Source of the DNA: JBKPNX01 sp046732855
GTDB taxonomy: Bacteria; Pseudomonadota; Alphaproteobacteria; Geminicoccales; Geminicoccaceae
DNA: 13,414 nucleotides
NCBI GenBank assembly: GCA_046732855.1
Contig: JBKPNX010000179.1
Location: 1-13,414 of the forward strand
Reading direction: 5' to 3'
The first letter of the stretch is position 1, and each line of letters starts with the position of its first letter. Below the pieces are notes generated by a model. It was not told where the DNA came from. It was given only the letters and a program-made list of their open reading frames with translations, and searched no databases. The position numbers and the translations under genes are program-made. Shown here piece by piece: positions 1 through 7,979 of the stretch.

Positions 1-570
1 TTCGTGGCGGTATATCCGCATTGGAACTATGAGTATGTCGACTACCCGGCGCCCTCCAACCGGCAGATCGCGAGGAGGTTGATCGACGCCGGCGCGGACT
101 TGGTCGTGGGCTCTCATCCGCACGTAATTCATGGGATTGAAGAATACAAGGGTAAATGGATCTTCCACAGCCTTGGCAACTTCGTTTTCGATCCCGCCCA
201 ACTTTCACGTGCTGAGAAGGGCGACCGAAGGGTCAACGAGACCTTTGCGCTGAGCGTGGATCTCAAACCGGACATGTCATACAGCTATGAGATTTTGCCG
301 GTATACACGAATGCCAACTGCGTCCGGTTGCTGGACGGAGAGGAGCGGATGGCTTTGCTGCGGCGGGTCGACCAGCTTTCCACCGCTTTCGATGACGACA
401 TGGCATGCAAGCAAAAATTCTATAAAGAAGCTACGCGCCCCACAAGGCATATGAGCAAACAGATGAGCAGAATGGTACAGCAAAAAGGAGTCATGTACAT
501 TTTATCCCGATTGCACAGGATACAGCTTGAAGATCTAAAGATCAGATTGCACTCCATAATCAGCCGCTAA
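1..570 (+). CDS. CapA-family (poly-gamma-glutamate/capsule synthesis type) protein, 5'-truncated by window edge
   Basis: The reading frame is open from the first base and ends with TAA at 568-570, so this is the C-terminal ~189 residues of a longer gene starting outside the window. Visible family features are a His-Trp segment near the start (VYPHWNYEY, residues 4-12), the AGADLVVGSHPHV metal-ligand block near residues 30-42, and the IFHSLGNFVFD block near residues 53-63. These are typical of CapA/PgsA proteins, which have a calcineurin-like metallophosphatase fold and are linked to capsule or poly-gamma-glutamate production. The actual substrate is not visible. The last ~90 residues are basic, poorly conserved and encoded by AT-richer DNA. 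The gene converges on the flippase with a 31-base gap in which I see no clear terminator. Family assignment is firm; the role in this glycan locus is inferred from context. Confidence 0.88.
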   Translation, partial: FVAVYPHWNYEYVDYPAPSNRQIARRLIDAGADLVVGSHPHVIHGIEEYKGKWIFHSLGNFVFDPAQLSRAEKGDRRVNETFALSVDLKPDMSYSYEILPVYTNANCVRLLDGEERMALLRRVDQLSTAFDDDMACKQKFYKEATRPTRHMSKQMSRMVQQKGVMYILSRLHRIQLEDLKIRLHSIISR

Positions 571-601
571 ATAGAGGTAACTCGTTGTGTGGCTCCGCTC
601 G

Positions 602-1870
602 TTATCGATCCGAGGATAATTCACGGGAACTCGAATCCGGCGTAACTTGCGACGCGTGGCTCGGGTCGATTTTGAGGTACGGGAGAACCATCCCAACCGA
701 GACAATTACCTGCGCTACCCAGCCAAGGCTGACGCCGTAAACTGCGCCCACAAGGCCCCAATGAGCGCCAACCGCCGCGCCGCCTATAGCCACCGCGACC
801 GCAAGCCACATGAGGCCACTCAGATACGCCAGCTCACGGTTGTTGCAAAGCGCGCTGACCGCAGCCCTCGTAAACCCAGTCATCACTCGGACCAATCCGC
901 TTACCAAGGCCGCTGCAATCAATGCCGGGCCCAAGATATATTTGTCTCCTAAGACGAAATGAATTACGAGCGGCGCCAGTAGCCAGATCGCGATGCTGGC
1001 AGTCGTTACGACTAGGCCGCTGATAAGCGCTTCCTGCAAGAACACGTCACGGCGTGCAACCACGGTAGTCGCATTCCGGATGCGGGGCAGCAGCGTGTAT
1101 CCGAGGCCGAGTTGCAACATGCGGAACGGCGCTATTGTGACGGCAGCCAGGACACTAAAGCTTGCCAGCTCTTCCAAAGACAGCAGCTTCGGTATGACAA
1201 GCCTATCCAGCTGGGTCATGACGACCCCGGCGAGGTGGACGCCCGCGTACGCCAGTGCTTCCCGCCAAGAAAACGGCTCGAAAGCGCTTAGCTCTGAGCG
1301 GCGGCGCCGAAATAATGAGGTCCATCCCCAACCGGCGGTAAACACAAAGCCGAGAACGAACGCCGCCATCGGGAGCAACGTCAACCTCAAGCCCCGCAGC
1401 GTGAGGAAGGCTGCCGCAAGCAGGAGAGCTAGATTGGCCCCCTGCAGAAGCCATAGTGCGAACGAAAAACGTTCCAGGCTCTGAAACTTAGCCGCGCTGA
1501 CCCGGCCCAAACCGCCGGCTCCGACGCCGGCCAGCACGAGCATGGCATACTGCCAGCCAAGTGCGTAACCGAAGCGGGCACCGATGAGGAACACAAGCGC
1601 TGTCATCAGCGAGGTTGCGAACGCGCGCCAGAACAGCGGTCTACCAAAGTCCACGTGTCGGCGGTTGATTACGCCATCTGCTCCAAAAGGAGCGAACTGG
1701 ACGCCGAGAGTGACGAGCGCCAGGGCGAGCATGAGCGCGCCGAACTCCACTTTCGGCAGGCTGCGTGCGAGCAGCAGGCTGGCCAGGGCGAAGCCCAAGC
1801 CTGAAATGGTGAAGGCGAAGGCCGCCCAAAGCGCAGGCGAATGCAGGATCCCGCTCAACCTGTGCGTCAT
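602..1870 (-). CDS. Wzx-like polysaccharide flippase (multi-spanning membrane protein)
   Basis: This 422-residue protein is almost entirely hydrophobic segments separated by short basic loops, consistent with about 12 membrane helices, the usual size and layout of Wzx/RfbX flippases of the MOP exporter superfamily. The N-terminal segment (SGLGFALASLLLARSLPKVEFG, quoted in part: residues 23-44 hold a helix followed by Leu-Pro-Lys-x-Glu-Phe-Gly) matches the opening helix and loop common in this family. The family moves undecaprenyl-linked repeat units from the cytoplasmic to the periplasmic face of the inner membrane. The start is an ATG at 1868-1870, but no good Shine-Dalgarno precedes it, so translational coupling or a different start is possible. 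It lies 83 bases downstream of the asparagine-synthetase-like gene on the same strand and is probably the last gene of that transcript. A small hairpin (CGACT/AGTCG arms, 1884-1898) sits in the gap. Sugar specificity cannot be read from sequence. Confidence 0.85.
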   Translation of the reverse strand: MTHRLSGILHSPALWAAFAFTISGLGFALASLLLARSLPKVEFGALMLALALVTLGVQFAPFGADGVINRRHVDFGRPLFWRAFATSLMTALVFLIGARFGYALGWQYAMLVLAGVGAGGLGRVSAAKFQSLERFSFALWLLQGANLALLLAAAFLTLRGLRLTLLPMAAFVLGFVFTAGWGWTSLFRRRRSELSAFEPFSWREALAYAGVHLAGVVMTQLDRLVIPKLLSLEELASFSVLAAVTIAPFRMLQLGLGYTLLPRIRNATTVVARRDVFLQEALISGLVVTTASIAIWLLAPLVIHFVLGDKYILGPALIAAALVSGLVRVMTGFTRAAVSALCNNRELAYLSGLMWLAVAVAIGGAAVGAHWGLVGAVYGVSLGWVAQVIVSVGMVLPYLKIDPSHASQVTPDSSSRELSSDR

Positions 1871-1953
1871 CGAGGGACGCTTGCGACTTCGCGAGTCGGA
1901 CCGCTGGAGCGATGTGTCACGGCGAGACTGAGCGCGTTGGTTCAGATCGAAGC

Positions 1954-3750
1954 TCAGGCTGCCCGCAGCACTTTCGAGGCTGGCCGGACACCGCGCGCGT
2001 CAACGAAAATGCGAAACCAGAGTTCGGTCAGGATCATGGTCCAGAGCCGATACAGCTGCTCTTCCCGGTAGGGCGCACCAAGAGGTCGTTGTAGCAGTCG
2101 CTTCACATACACAAAATCGAAGATCCCGCGCTCGCGTAGCGTGGCCGGCGCCAGAAGCTCATCGGCCAAATGGTCCATCACTTTACCAAGCTCGAGATCG
2201 TTGCGCAGCCGGGCGAGCGATTTCTTGCGTCGTCGGATCGAAGCCGGCAACAAGTCCCTCAGTGCTTCGCGCTGCACGTATTTCTGGCTGCGGCCGCGGA
2301 TCTTCAGTCGATCCGGGATCTCGAAGGAAGTGGCCACGAAATCCGGGTCGGCGAAAGGCGAGTTCATGTCAACCCCGAATGCCGCGTGGACGCGGTCGTA
2401 ATGCCCCTTGCCACCATGAGCAAGCACAGCCTGGCGCAGATACCGTGTAAGCGGTTCCGGACCTGCGACGCGGATTGGATCCGGGGCGGGCGGACGTCCG
2501 GCACCGTTCAGCCGCGGCGGCGGAAAGATGCCGCCGCGGAAATACCGAGTGAGCGCAAGTCTGCCGATCAGCGTGCGCGGCTCCTCACCTGTGCGCGTAT
2601 AGTGAAAAAGATCCTCAAGCGGGCCGCGAAGCATTGGCACGCGATTGACCAGCTGAACCAACATATGCCGCGGCATGCCACCGGACAGCACGTCCGCCAT
2701 GTGACCGCCGAACAGCACCTCGATGCCCCGCGCTGCCGCCTCTTGGGCGCACACGTACTGATAGGCTATGTCCTCGCGCCCGAGCGGATCCTCCAGGTGC
2801 CAGGTCATGGCAGGCAGGAGTTCGTTGAGATCCGCCGGAGACAGCACCACCTGGTGGTGCGTTGTTCGAAAGTGCTGCGCCGTCTCGGCGGCGCCGATGA
2901 GCTCGGGGTCTTCGGGTCCGAACCCCGCGCAGAAAGTGTCGATCTCGCGGTCCGGCGCAACGTGACGAATGCCGGCGACCGCGCAGGCGCCATCGATGCC
3001 GCCGCTGGTCGCTACGCCGATCCGCTCGTAGCAGGCAATCTGCTGCCGGACTGCGCCCATGAAGCTGTCGCGAAATGCGCGCACGTGCTCCTTGTCGGAG
3101 CGTTGCGCGATCTTGACGTGCGGGACCCAGTAGCGGTGTTTCTCGAGGCGGCGGCGTGTGGCCGAGAGCCAATGTCCTGCCGGGACAGGGAGGACGTGCG
3201 CGAGGCACGATGCATCGAGTACCCCGGCGCGCGTGAAATGCACGGCCTGCAGGATCGGCAGATTAGGCGTGTTGGAGACCTGCGGAAGAGCGAGCAGCGC
3301 CTTGTACTCGCTGGCGAACACGAGCCGGTCCCCGGCCATAGCATAGAACAGGGACCGCGACCCAAAGAAGTCGCGTGCCAGCACGAGCCGGCTGCCTGCC
3401 TGGTCCCAAATTGCCAGCGAAAACGCTCCCCTCAAATGCCGGAAAGCATTTAGTCCAAAACTGTGGAACAACGCCAGTACGATCTCCGCCGTCCTCTCGG
3501 GCGACGGCCCCTGATTTGACATTTTCAGTAGCGTTTGGAGCTGCGCAAGGTTTTCCACCACGGCATCGAGTGCAATCGGCAGATCGGGCATGACCGCAGG
3601 TCCGCGACCCGGCACGCGCCGCTGACCGAGATGGACCAAAGGGCCCAGGCTCCAGGAGGAGCCTTCGGTGCCGCGATGAGCGAGTCGCTCGCCCATTGCC
3701 TGCAACTCAGATGGGTCGGCGTCACCGAGGATGCCGTAGATCGCTGCCAC
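1954..3750 (-). CDS. Asparagine-synthetase-like amidotransferase/ligase with altered active-site motifs
   Basis: The 598-residue protein has the two-domain layout of glutamine-hydrolysing asparagine synthetases: an N-terminal Ntn-type domain (about residues 1-200) and a C-terminal ATP-pyrophosphatase domain (about 230-560). Recognisable blocks include AHRGTEG (24-30), LARDFFGSRSLFY (124-136), FASEYKALL (145-153), the PP-loop SGGIDGA (249-255) and the late block KYVQREALRDLLP. Several key positions differ from the family. It begins Met-Ala-Ala-Ile-Tyr-Gly, so the usual catalytic Cys2 is Ala; the NGEIYN block is absent; the PP-loop ends in Gly instead of Ser; and the usual G-[DE]-G-x-D-E stretch reads GHMADV (349-354). 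It is therefore unlikely to hydrolyse glutamine and may not make asparagine. The start is GTG at 3748-3750, chosen for its Shine-Dalgarno 8 bases upstream. The gene lies between the carbamoyltransferase and the flippase, which points to glycan or lipid modification. Homologues of this kind occur in exopolysaccharide and exosortase-type loci. Confidence 0.85.
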   Translation of the reverse strand: MAAIYGILGDADPSELQAMGERLAHRGTEGSSWSLGPLVHLGQRRVPGRGPAVMPDLPIALDAVVENLAQLQTLLKMSNQGPSPERTAEIVLALFHSFGLNAFRHLRGAFSLAIWDQAGSRLVLARDFFGSRSLFYAMAGDRLVFASEYKALLALPQVSNTPNLPILQAVHFTRAGVLDASCLAHVLPVPAGHWLSATRRRLEKHRYWVPHVKIAQRSDKEHVRAFRDSFMGAVRQQIACYERIGVATSGGIDGACAVAGIRHVAPDREIDTFCAGFGPEDPELIGAAETAQHFRTTHHQVVLSPADLNELLPAMTWHLEDPLGREDIAYQYVCAQEAAARGIEVLFGGHMADVLSGGMPRHMLVQLVNRVPMLRGPLEDLFHYTRTGEEPRTLIGRLALTRYFRGGIFPPPRLNGAGRPPAPDPIRVAGPEPLTRYLRQAVLAHGGKGHYDRVHAAFGVDMNSPFADPDFVATSFEIPDRLKIRGRSQKYVQREALRDLLPASIRRRKKSLARLRNDLELGKVMDHLADELLAPATLRERGIFDFVYVKRLLQRPLGAPYREEQLYRLWTMILTELWFRIFVDARGVRPASKVLRAA

Positions 3751-3758
3751 TCAATCAA

Positions 3759-3763
3759 CTCCT
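3759..3763 (-). promoter_or_regulatory. Shine-Dalgarno of the asparagine-synthetase-like gene
   Basis: On the - strand the sequence reads ATAGGAG followed by 8 bases and then GTG. This supports the GTG start at 3750 and therefore the Ala at position 2 in place of the expected Cys. Confidence 0.7.
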
Positions 3764-3888
3764 ATCTGCGATCTTGCAGTTCGAGGTCGCCAGGCGAACC
3801 TAACTAACACCCAAGCTTGTGCGCCGTCATCTGCGAGGTTTTCATTTTCGCAAGACGGGCAGCGCCCCCCGAGGTCCGGCCATCACGG

Positions 3889-5700
3889 TCACGGAAGTGA
3901 TCGAGCGGGCGGATCAATCGTCGTCTGCGTGAGCCGACCTGCGCAGCTCATGGGCTGGAGCGGACGCGTGACCGGGCTCGGCGACGGCACCAAGAAGTCG
4001 CCGATCGCGAGATAGTCGAGGTGGCCCAAACGGAAGGCCCTGATCGCGTCAGCCGGCGAATACACGATCGGCTCCTCGTGCATGTTGAAGCTGGTGTTGA
4101 TCACCGTCGGCACTCCGGTGAGCCGGTAGAACGCCTCGATCATGCGATGAAAGCTCGGATTGTCGGCCGCGCGCACGAGCTGCGGCCGCGCCGTCCCGTC
4201 GATGTGCACGGCTCCCGCACAGGTCTGTCGCATGCTCGCGGTGACATCGGACGTGATGGTCATGAAGCGGGCCGTCTCGCGAGCGCCCGCGATGTCCCGG
4301 TACGAGCTCTCGGCATGCTCATCGAGGGTCGCCGGCGCAAACGGCATGAACTCGGTGCGGCGCAATGCGCTGTTCAGCCAGTCGTTCACGGAGCGATCCG
4401 AGGGTTGATACAGGATCGACCGGTTGCCGAGCGCTCGGGGCCCGTACTCCATGCGACCATTGAACCGGGCCACGACGTAACCATCAGCAAGCAGCTGCGC
4501 GATGAACTTCGTCAGGTCGTCGGGACAGCTATACTTCAGACCGTGCGCGTCCAACTCCTGCTTGATCTCAGCGGCGCTGAAATCGGCGCCCAGGTACACG
4601 GTCGGGAGGGGCTCGCTGGGCCACGGCACCGGGTTGGTGTGGTCGCGCCTGCATGGCGCGAGCGCCGCACCCACGGCCAAGCCGGCGTCGGTCATCCCGG
4701 GATGCACGAACACGCTATCGACCCCGGGTAGTTCCTTGATCTTTTGATTGATCCGGACGTTGGCGAACAGCCCACCGGCAAGCGCGACGTTGCGCGGACG
4801 ATCCGGTCTCAAGTGGTGTCCGACATAACCTGTCGCGAGGCGCTCGCTATGTTGCTGTATGCTGGCTGCCAAGTCCTCTCGGCTCCAGTCTGCCGGCAAG
4901 CGCTGGCGCAGCGCTCGGATCGCACCATGGAACACCACGTGCCCGACGTTCTTCAGCTGTCCGTCCTCGAGAGTGATGAACGAATCGAGCAGATCGAGAA
5001 AGCGTGGCTCTCCATACGCGGCAAGCCCGGTGATCTTACCTTCGTGCTTCTGGGCTTTGAAGCCGCAGATGCGGGTAACGTAGGCATAGTAGTTGCCGAG
5101 CGAGTTGTAAGCGCTGGTGGTGGCCAGCCGCTCGAAATGGCCGTCGCTAACCTCGTATACGTGCGCCGAGTAGCCGTCGCCGCCGCCATCCATGGTGACC
5201 ACAAGCGCATCATCGAAGCCACTGGTGAAATAGGCGCTCGTAGCGTGCGCGAGATGGTGATCAATGAACTCGACCTCGGCGGCAATGCCGAAGTCACGCG
5301 CTAGTATCCGCCGGATGGCGCGTCGGCGCTGGGCGAAGATCGGCGTTCGGCTCTTGTAATAGAGGGACTCCAGGCCTGGCACCGTGTCGATCAAGGGACC
5401 CAGCCGGCCGGCGATCGCCTGGACGGAGTTGCGAATCACTGTCTCGTCGCCTTCCAACCAGCCCTCAAATGGCCGGATGCCATCGGCCCAGTAAGTGTTG
5501 ATGGCGGCTGAGCATACGAGGTCGACGTCCGTTGGCGCGACGCCAGCGATGCGCATCACCTCGGCAATCGAGCCCCGCGGAAAACCCTCGGCCATCTTCA
5601 AGCGGCTCAGCGCCTCCTCATTGACCGCCGCCAGGAGCTTGCCATCCTCGGCGAGAGCCGCGCCGCAGCTAACGCCGTCGGTGATGCCCAGGATCAGCAC
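3889..5700 (-). CDS. NodU/CmcH-family carbamoyltransferase
   Basis: This 603-residue protein shows the full two-domain layout of NodU/TobZ/CmcH carbamoyltransferases, which form carbamoyl-adenylate from carbamoyl phosphate and ATP and pass the carbamoyl group to a hydroxyl on a sugar or antibiotic. Visible motifs are the MLILGITDG opening, HHLAHATSAYF (148-158), MDGGGDG (170-176), a Lys-His-Glu-Gly-Lys block (218-222), ALAGGLFANVRIN (306-318), HPGMTDAGLAVGAA (333-346), FNGRMEYGPRALGNRSI (413-429) and INTSFN near residue 540. Length is close to the usual 560-600. The block usually read as FRPFAP is FMPFAP here (451-456), so one normally basic residue is Met. The GTG start at 5698-5700 is supported by AGGGAG six bases upstream. 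It is probably the first gene of the leftward transcript, 138 bases ahead of the asparagine-synthetase-like gene. The acceptor is unknown; a surface polysaccharide sugar is the contextual guess. Confidence 0.92.
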   Translation of the reverse strand: MLILGITDGVSCGAALAEDGKLLAAVNEEALSRLKMAEGFPRGSIAEVMRIAGVAPTDVDLVCSAAINTYWADGIRPFEGWLEGDETVIRNSVQAIAGRLGPLIDTVPGLESLYYKSRTPIFAQRRRAIRRILARDFGIAAEVEFIDHHLAHATSAYFTSGFDDALVVTMDGGGDGYSAHVYEVSDGHFERLATTSAYNSLGNYYAYVTRICGFKAQKHEGKITGLAAYGEPRFLDLLDSFITLEDGQLKNVGHVVFHGAIRALRQRLPADWSREDLAASIQQHSERLATGYVGHHLRPDRPRNVALAGGLFANVRINQKIKELPGVDSVFVHPGMTDAGLAVGAALAPCRRDHTNPVPWPSEPLPTVYLGADFSAAEIKQELDAHGLKYSCPDDLTKFIAQLLADGYVVARFNGRMEYGPRALGNRSILYQPSDRSVNDWLNSALRRTEFMPFAPATLDEHAESSYRDIAGARETARFMTITSDVTASMRQTCAGAVHIDGTARPQLVRAADNPSFHRMIEAFYRLTGVPTVINTSFNMHEEPIVYSPADAIRAFRLGHLDYLAIGDFLVPSPSPVTRPLQPMSCAGRLTQTTIDPPARSLP

Positions 5701-5706
5701 GCGTGT

Positions 5707-5712
5707 CTCCCT
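5707..5712 (-). promoter_or_regulatory. Shine-Dalgarno of the carbamoyltransferase gene
   Basis: On the - strand the sequence reads AGGGAG followed by a 6-base spacer and GTG. It fixes the start at 5700. About 20 bases further upstream a TATATT (5733-5738, - strand) could be a -10 element, but no matching -35 is seen at the right distance. Confidence 0.65.
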
Positions 5713-5863
5713 ACCGAATACCTACTCCCGAAAATATAGCTCCCGGGCTTTGGTAGATCGAGTCAGGCTGCGCGCCAACTAATCAACAGTTCCGCTTCTC
5801 CGCATATATCGTGGCAAAGCTCGCTCTGCTCGGCCAGTGTTAAGTAGGGACGGAGCCCGAGTC

Positions 5864-5880
5864 CCGGCTGAACCAGCCGG
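5864..5880. repeat. Perfect 7-bp inverted repeat with 3-base loop
   Basis: CCGGCTG, AAC, CAGCCGG forms a tight GC-rich hairpin. Neither side is followed by a T-run, so it is not a classic intrinsic terminator. It lies about 160 bases upstream of the carbamoyltransferase start and could be an operator or mRNA leader structure, or chance in GC-rich DNA. Confidence 0.4.
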
Positions 5881-6073
5881 TCAGTGGTCTTGGCACCCCG
5901 GCAGCCCGCTGGCTCTCCAATCCGAACAGTCCAGCAGGCCGACTAGCCCGGAGCGGCGTCGGCGGCGGATATCGAGCGCCTGCCTGCTAACCCGACCTCT
6001 ATTGGGCATCACGTCGCCAGGGACACGCGCGAGGTGCATCTGCCGGCCCTAGGTGAACGCTCCGCGATCCTCA

Positions 6074-6107
6074 GCCAGGCGCCGAGGTCACCGCGGTGGC
6101 GCCTGGC
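6074..6107. repeat. Perfect 10-bp inverted repeat with 14-base loop
   Basis: GCCAGGCGCC at 6074-6083 pairs exactly with GGCGCCTGGC at 6098-6107. The loop contains GGTCACCGCGGT, itself partly palindromic, and one copy of a 12-base direct repeat overlaps the left arm and loop. There is no adjacent T-run. A regulatory site or leader hairpin is possible; no function can be assigned. Confidence 0.45.
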
Positions 6108-6515
6108 GCTGGCTGCGCGTCGTGTATCACTTTTGAGCCATCAGCGCCTCCGAGGTCACCGTGGCGACAACGCCGGCCACCGCCAAGGCCGCGTTTACAA
6201 ACGTGCCAGCATCTCGTACCATCACCGGCGTGCTGTGGAAAACGGGAGTCTCTCGGCAACTGCATGAACGCGGGCAGCCGCAGCTGAGATCGTTCTTGCG
6301 GCTCGTGGCGATTGGAACGGCTTACCCCCAGGGTGTTCCTGACGACGACCCGAGAGGGCCATCTGTGCGCCCGCTCACCGCGTCTGAAGGCCGCCCGTTT
6401 TCCCGCAATCGGAGGTTCCCTCGGAATATGGCCGGAAATGGTATCGGTGCCGCGGGTCAGCCAAGTTGCATCGAGAAGGGCCGCGCGATCGAGCGCGGTG
6501 CCTTGCGGGCGTCCG

Positions 6516-7844
6516 ATGCCCCCTAATGGAGCCCTGCAGCCGGCCCCTGCGGCCGACGTGCGGACAGGTTCGCGTCCGATCGGGGCGGCGCCGCTGCGCA
6601 TCCTGATGGTGGCGCCGCAGCCGTTTTTCGCGTCCCGGGGAACGCCGTTCAGCATTCTGCACAGGGTTCGCGCCCTCGCCCACGCCGGCCATCGGATCGA
6701 CCTGGTGACCTATCCGTTCGGCGAGGATGTCGAGTGGGCAGGCCTCCGCATCCGCCGCTGCTGGCGGCCGCCCCTCGTGCGTCATGTCAAGATCGGGCCG
6801 AGCTTTGCCAAGCTTGTTCTCGACGTGCCGTTGTTCGTCGAGACGGTGCGCGCATTGCGCGCGAACAGCTATGACGTGCTGCACTCGCATGAGGAGGCCT
6901 CCTTCTTCTCTGGCTGGCTCGCGCGGCGGCACGGGCTGCGCCATGTCTATGACATGCACAGCAGCCTGCCGCAGCAGCTGAGCAACTTCAGCAGCTACGA
7001 TCTCAAGCCGATCCGTTGGCTTTTCGAGTCACTCGAGCAGCGGGTGCTGCGGACCGCGGATGGGGTGATCACGATCTGCTCCGACCTGGCCGAGCTCGTG
7101 CAGCGCGAGTGCCCGACGATCGCGCACGCCATGATCGAGAACACCGGCGATGACGGGCAGATCTTCGCCAGCGGGGGAGAGGACGTTCGCGCCAAGCTCG
7201 GCCTCGAGGGCCAGCAGATCGTCCTCTACACCGGCACCTTCGAGGCCTATCAGGGTCTCGATATCCTGCTCGCGGCGTTCGCCAGGTTGCGGCCCAGCCA
7301 TTCCCAGGCACACCTGGTGATGGTCGGCGGCCAGCCTCGGCAGATCGAGCAATACCAGGCTCAGGTCGGAGCACTGCGCATCCAGAATCATGTTCGGTTC
7401 GTCGGCCAGGTCCATCCGTCCCGCATCCCCAGCTTTCTGCGTGCGGCGGACCTGATCGTTTCGCCGCGCTCGCGCGGGACCAACACGCCGCTCAAGATCT
7501 ACGGTTATCTCCGCTCCGGCCGCCCGCTGGTGGCGACCGCGATCGCCTCGCATCTGCAGACCCTGGATGGCGAGATCGCCTATCTTGTCGAGCCCACGGC
7601 CGACGATTTGGCCCGCGGCATCGATCTGCTGCTCCGTGACCCTGAGCTGCGCGAGCGGCTCGCGCGAGCGGCGGCGCAGCGGGCGGACGGCCAGTTCTCG
7701 GACGCGGCCTACCTTGCCAAGGTGCGGCGCTTCTACGACGATCTAATCGCGGCCGGGCAGATGATCTCAGCGCGAGGCGCGGGCGCACAGCGGCACGAGC
7801 AGCTGCCTGATTTGCCCGGCGTGAGCCCGGCGCCTCGACCGTGA
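6516..7844 (+). CDS. GT4-family glycosyltransferase
   Basis: The frame is open from 6312, but conserved sequence begins near LRILMVAPQPFFASRGTPFS, so I place the start at ATG 6516 (442 residues); a start at 6606 is also possible. Features of a GT-B fold enzyme are the N-terminal nucleotide-fold strand (LRILMVAP, about 27-34) followed by the S-R-G-T-P block, a YDVLHSHEE segment, the linker strand IVLYTGTFEAYQGLDILL, LVMVGG, VRFVGQV, and the donor-binding block SRGTNTPLKIYGYLRSGRP (about 319-337). In many GT4 enzymes a Glu lies in the last block, but the 'TPLKIY-x-YL-x-SG-x-P' form is, as far as I recall, normal for one subgroup. The enzyme would act on the cytoplasmic side, adding a sugar to a lipid-linked or other acceptor. 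It opens the rightward gene group. Upstream sequence has a short GC hairpin but only a weak ribosome binding site. Confidence 0.87.
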   Translation: MPPNGALQPAPAADVRTGSRPIGAAPLRILMVAPQPFFASRGTPFSILHRVRALAHAGHRIDLVTYPFGEDVEWAGLRIRRCWRPPLVRHVKIGPSFAKLVLDVPLFVETVRALRANSYDVLHSHEEASFFSGWLARRHGLRHVYDMHSSLPQQLSNFSSYDLKPIRWLFESLEQRVLRTADGVITICSDLAELVQRECPTIAHAMIENTGDDGQIFASGGEDVRAKLGLEGQQIVLYTGTFEAYQGLDILLAAFARLRPSHSQAHLVMVGGQPRQIEQYQAQVGALRIQNHVRFVGQVHPSRIPSFLRAADLIVSPRSRGTNTPLKIYGYLRSGRPLVATAIASHLQTLDGEIAYLVEPTADDLARGIDLLLRDPELRERLARAAAQRADGQFSDAAYLAKVRRFYDDLIAAGQMISARGAGAQRHEQLPDLPGVSPAPRP

Positions 7845-7979
7845 TCCGCACGTCGTGAGCCGTCGAGCGTCAGGCCAAGCCGCCGCGCAGCGCTGCAAGT
7901 CGTGGGCCACAACAGAGCCCGGGGCGGGTGGGTGCTCGGTCGGTGCCGCGATTTCGCTCCGCAACCGTTGTCCGGGACC

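Larger units (their letters stand above)
5701..6515. other. 815-base divergent intergenic region without a convincing gene
   Basis: This separates the leftward carbamoyltransferase group from the rightward glycosyltransferase group, so promoters for both directions should lie here. All six frames give only Arg/Pro-rich, low-credibility translations. One short - strand frame (6222 down to 6127, 31 codons from ATG) has a hydrophobic, protein-like composition but no ribosome binding site. The recognisable structure is two GC-rich hairpins (5864-5880 and 6074-6107), a 12-base direct repeat CCGAGGTCACCG at 6082-6093 and 6150-6161, and a small inverted repeat CCGCGC/GCGCGG at 6481-6498 just ahead of the glycosyltransferase start. 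Confidence 0.6.

Noticed and set aside
571..601. Possible bidirectional terminator between the convergent CapA and flippase genes
   Set aside because: No stable inverted repeat with an adjacent T-run could be found in or around the 31-base gap.
2170..3453. Long + strand open frame (427 codons) opposite the asparagine-synthetase-like gene
   Set aside because: It is antisense to a gene with clear motifs; its translation is Arg/His/Ala-rich with no family signature, as expected from a high-GC shadow frame.
5884..5900. TGGCAC followed by GC-rich sequence, resembling half of a sigma-54 promoter
   Set aside because: No TTGC element occurs at the required spacing.
6127..6222. A 31-codon - strand frame with a hydrophobic, protein-like translation (starts MVRDAGTFVNAALAVAG)
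   Set aside because: It has no ribosome binding site, no recognised family and no coding neighbours on that strand; kept only as a remark in the intergenic entry.
6312..6515. Upstream extension of the glycosyltransferase frame by 68 codons
   Set aside because: The extension is Arg/Pro/Ser-rich without family similarity and begins without a ribosome binding site; ATG 6516 just ahead of the conserved region is more likely.
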